DNA from: Anisus vortex | Lineage: Eukaryota; Mollusca; Gastropoda; Planorbidae | Length of the DNA: 64,000 nt | NCBI GenBank assembly: GCA_949126835.1 | Contig: OX421495.1 | Span: 30,160,171-30,224,170 of the forward strand | Direction: 5' to 3' | Text below: more notes on this DNA, generated by a model | The model's database searches: none | What the model saw: the letters and a program-made list of their open reading frames with translations, nothing else | Told to the model about the DNA's origin: nothing | Numbering within the stretch: the stretch's first letter is position 1 | DNA letters: not shown here

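Overview
This is eukaryotic genomic DNA, most likely from an invertebrate animal. The intron-rich, AT-rich, repeat-laden character fits a mollusc such as a gastropod, but that is an inference and no species marker is present. The window is dominated by one protein-coding gene on the + strand: the 5' part of a DAAM-type formin (Dishevelled-associated activator of morphogenesis). Fourteen exons can be read with matching splice phases: exon 1 (1212-1373), exon 2 (4834-4923), then exons 3-14 packed into 56363-64000. They encode about 547 residues, covering the N-terminus, the GTPase-binding/FH3 (DID) armadillo region and the start of the coiled coil. The FH1, FH2 and DAD parts must lie beyond 64000.

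Intron 2 is about 51.4 kb (4924-56362) and holds almost everything else. It is a patchwork of tandem arrays, with some thirty distinct minisatellites of 11-79 bp. By rough addition, arrays make up about 27 kb of the whole window. The largest is a 5.9-kb array of 20-bp units (11877-17775).

Mobile elements are interspersed. (1) A young LTR retrotransposon on the - strand (40665-47876) has two 361-bp LTRs that look identical and a 5-bp target duplication. Its intact 1266-codon gag-protease-integrase frame has no reverse transcriptase. (2) A probable solo LTR (3627-4720) interrupts a 27-bp array. (3) A decayed hAT transposase (9121-10642) is embedded in a 28-bp array. (4) Several non-autonomous TIR elements are present: 24721-24950 with an 8-bp target duplication, 27511-28365, 36827-39130, and a foldback/MULE-like element at 52633-53571 with a 9-bp duplication and TIRs built of E2F-like TTTTGGCGC motifs. 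A possible exon unrelated in phase to DAAM lies at 34186-34303.

The most striking feature is at 59915-63629. The last 51 bp of DAAM exon 13, including its 5' splice site, has been amplified into about 75 tandem copies, so the intron carries dozens of copies of the same splice donor. The first five units remain in frame and open (17 residues each, coiled-coil-like). Later units of the same type carry a stop through CGA to TGA. Most of the array after that consists of two successive blocks of about 1705 bp. Most long open frames elsewhere in the window are by-products of tandem arrays and are not annotated as genes.
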